Of a stretch of DNA of 5,407 nucleotides, positions 5,249-5,407 are shown in pieces; within the stretch, counting starts at the first letter, position 1, and each line of letters opens with the position of its first letter. The DNA is taken from NCBI GenBank assembly GCA_003162495.1, contig PMOF01000176.1, positions 1 through 5,407 of the forward strand. Reading direction: 5' to 3'. Source of the DNA: Acidobacteriaceae bacterium. Its GTDB lineage: Bacteria > Acidobacteriota > Terriglobia > Terriglobales > Acidobacteriaceae. The notes beneath the pieces were generated by a model. That model was not told the origin of the DNA. It made no database searches and worked only from the letters and a program-made list of their open reading frames with translations. Made by a program: the position numbers and the translations under genes.

Positions 5249-5407
5249 TCAGAAGGCGAAACGACTCCCGATTGTCGGAGCAAGGTTGTTGTCGGAGTTA
5301 TAGGGGACGCCGGGGCCATGAGGAATGGCGATGGACAGACCGCCGGTCACGAAAGAATACGCCAATCCGGCAAAACCGTCGATACGCTTGGTGAAGTGAT
5401 GATCGAG
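5249..5407 (-). CDS. C-terminal end of an outer-membrane beta-barrel (porin-like) protein, cut by the right edge
   Basis: The minus strand is open from the right edge to TGA at 5251-5249, giving 52 residues. They start LDHHFTKRIDGFAGLAYSFV and end NNLAPTIGSRFAF. The alternating strand pattern, the FTKR.DGFAGLAYS strand, a loop rich in G, P and N, and a final strand ending in aromatic Phe are typical of porin-like barrels. The terminal Phe is the recognition signal for the BAM assembly machinery. Its role would be diffusion or uptake of small solutes across the outer membrane. The start, signal peptide and most of the barrel lie outside the window, so the family and substrate cannot be named. 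It ends facing the glycosyltransferase with 68 nt between. The visible frame has no defects. Confidence 0.75.
   Translation of the reverse strand, partial: LDHHFTKRIDGFAGLAYSFVTGGLSIAIPHGPGVPYNSDNNLAPTIGSRFAF

Noticed and set aside
5080..5319. 79-codon minus-strand frame across the convergent gap
   Set aside because: Overlaps the true barrel end in another frame and reads as low-complexity R/S/P-rich translation.
1..5407. tRNA, rRNA, CRISPR array, transposon or phage genes
   Set aside because: No repeats with regular spacing, no cloverleaf-like sequence and no transposase or integrase frame seen on either strand.

Overview
The window reads as ordinary chromosome of a Gram-negative, GC-rich bacterium (hand counts give about 60-70% GC in the main genes). 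The best inferred host is an Acidobacteriota of the Terriglobia type. This rests on three things: a lone permease of the MacB/FtsX kind, a small secreted carboxypeptidase-regulatory-like protein, and a porin-like barrel end, all of which are common there. The host is inferred from protein style, since no database could be searched. I found no RNA genes, CRISPR array, insertion sequence, phage gene or obvious defence system.

Left part, minus strand: metK (S-adenosylmethionine synthetase) runs off the left edge with about 304 N-terminal codons present. Its upstream region (about 915-1154) holds a TATAAG -10-like box and several inverted repeats. Further upstream on the same strand is a 175-residue RodZ-like protein with an N-terminal helix-turn-helix and one membrane helix. 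Its promoter (TTGACT, 17 nt, TATTGT) overlaps a near-perfect 16-bp palindrome.

Middle: a 320-bp AT-rich spacer (1683-2002) divides the minus-strand pair from a plus-strand FtsX/MacB-type ABC permease (2003-3106). The spacer has a plus-strand hairpin followed by five T. No ATPase or membrane-fusion partner is present beside the permease. Convergent to it, 31 nt away, is a small minus-strand reading frame (3138-3416) with one intact carboxypeptidase-regulatory-like domain. Its signal peptide appears broken by an in-frame TAA, and its base composition (about 50% GC) differs clearly from its neighbours. This is the most unusual spot in the window.

Right part: a 531-residue GT-C-fold (GT39/ArnT-like) membrane glycosyltransferase (3585-5180) faces the last 52 codons of an outer-membrane beta-barrel protein (minus strand, 5249 to the edge). 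A hairpin lies between their stops.

The genes do not form one pathway. They are single transcription units for methyl-donor synthesis, a RodZ-like membrane protein, export or lipoprotein-type transport, glycan transfer and outer-membrane transport. I see no convincing new multi-gene system here. The points worth checking are the broken secreted domain gene, the structured metK leader and the hairpin upstream of the permease.
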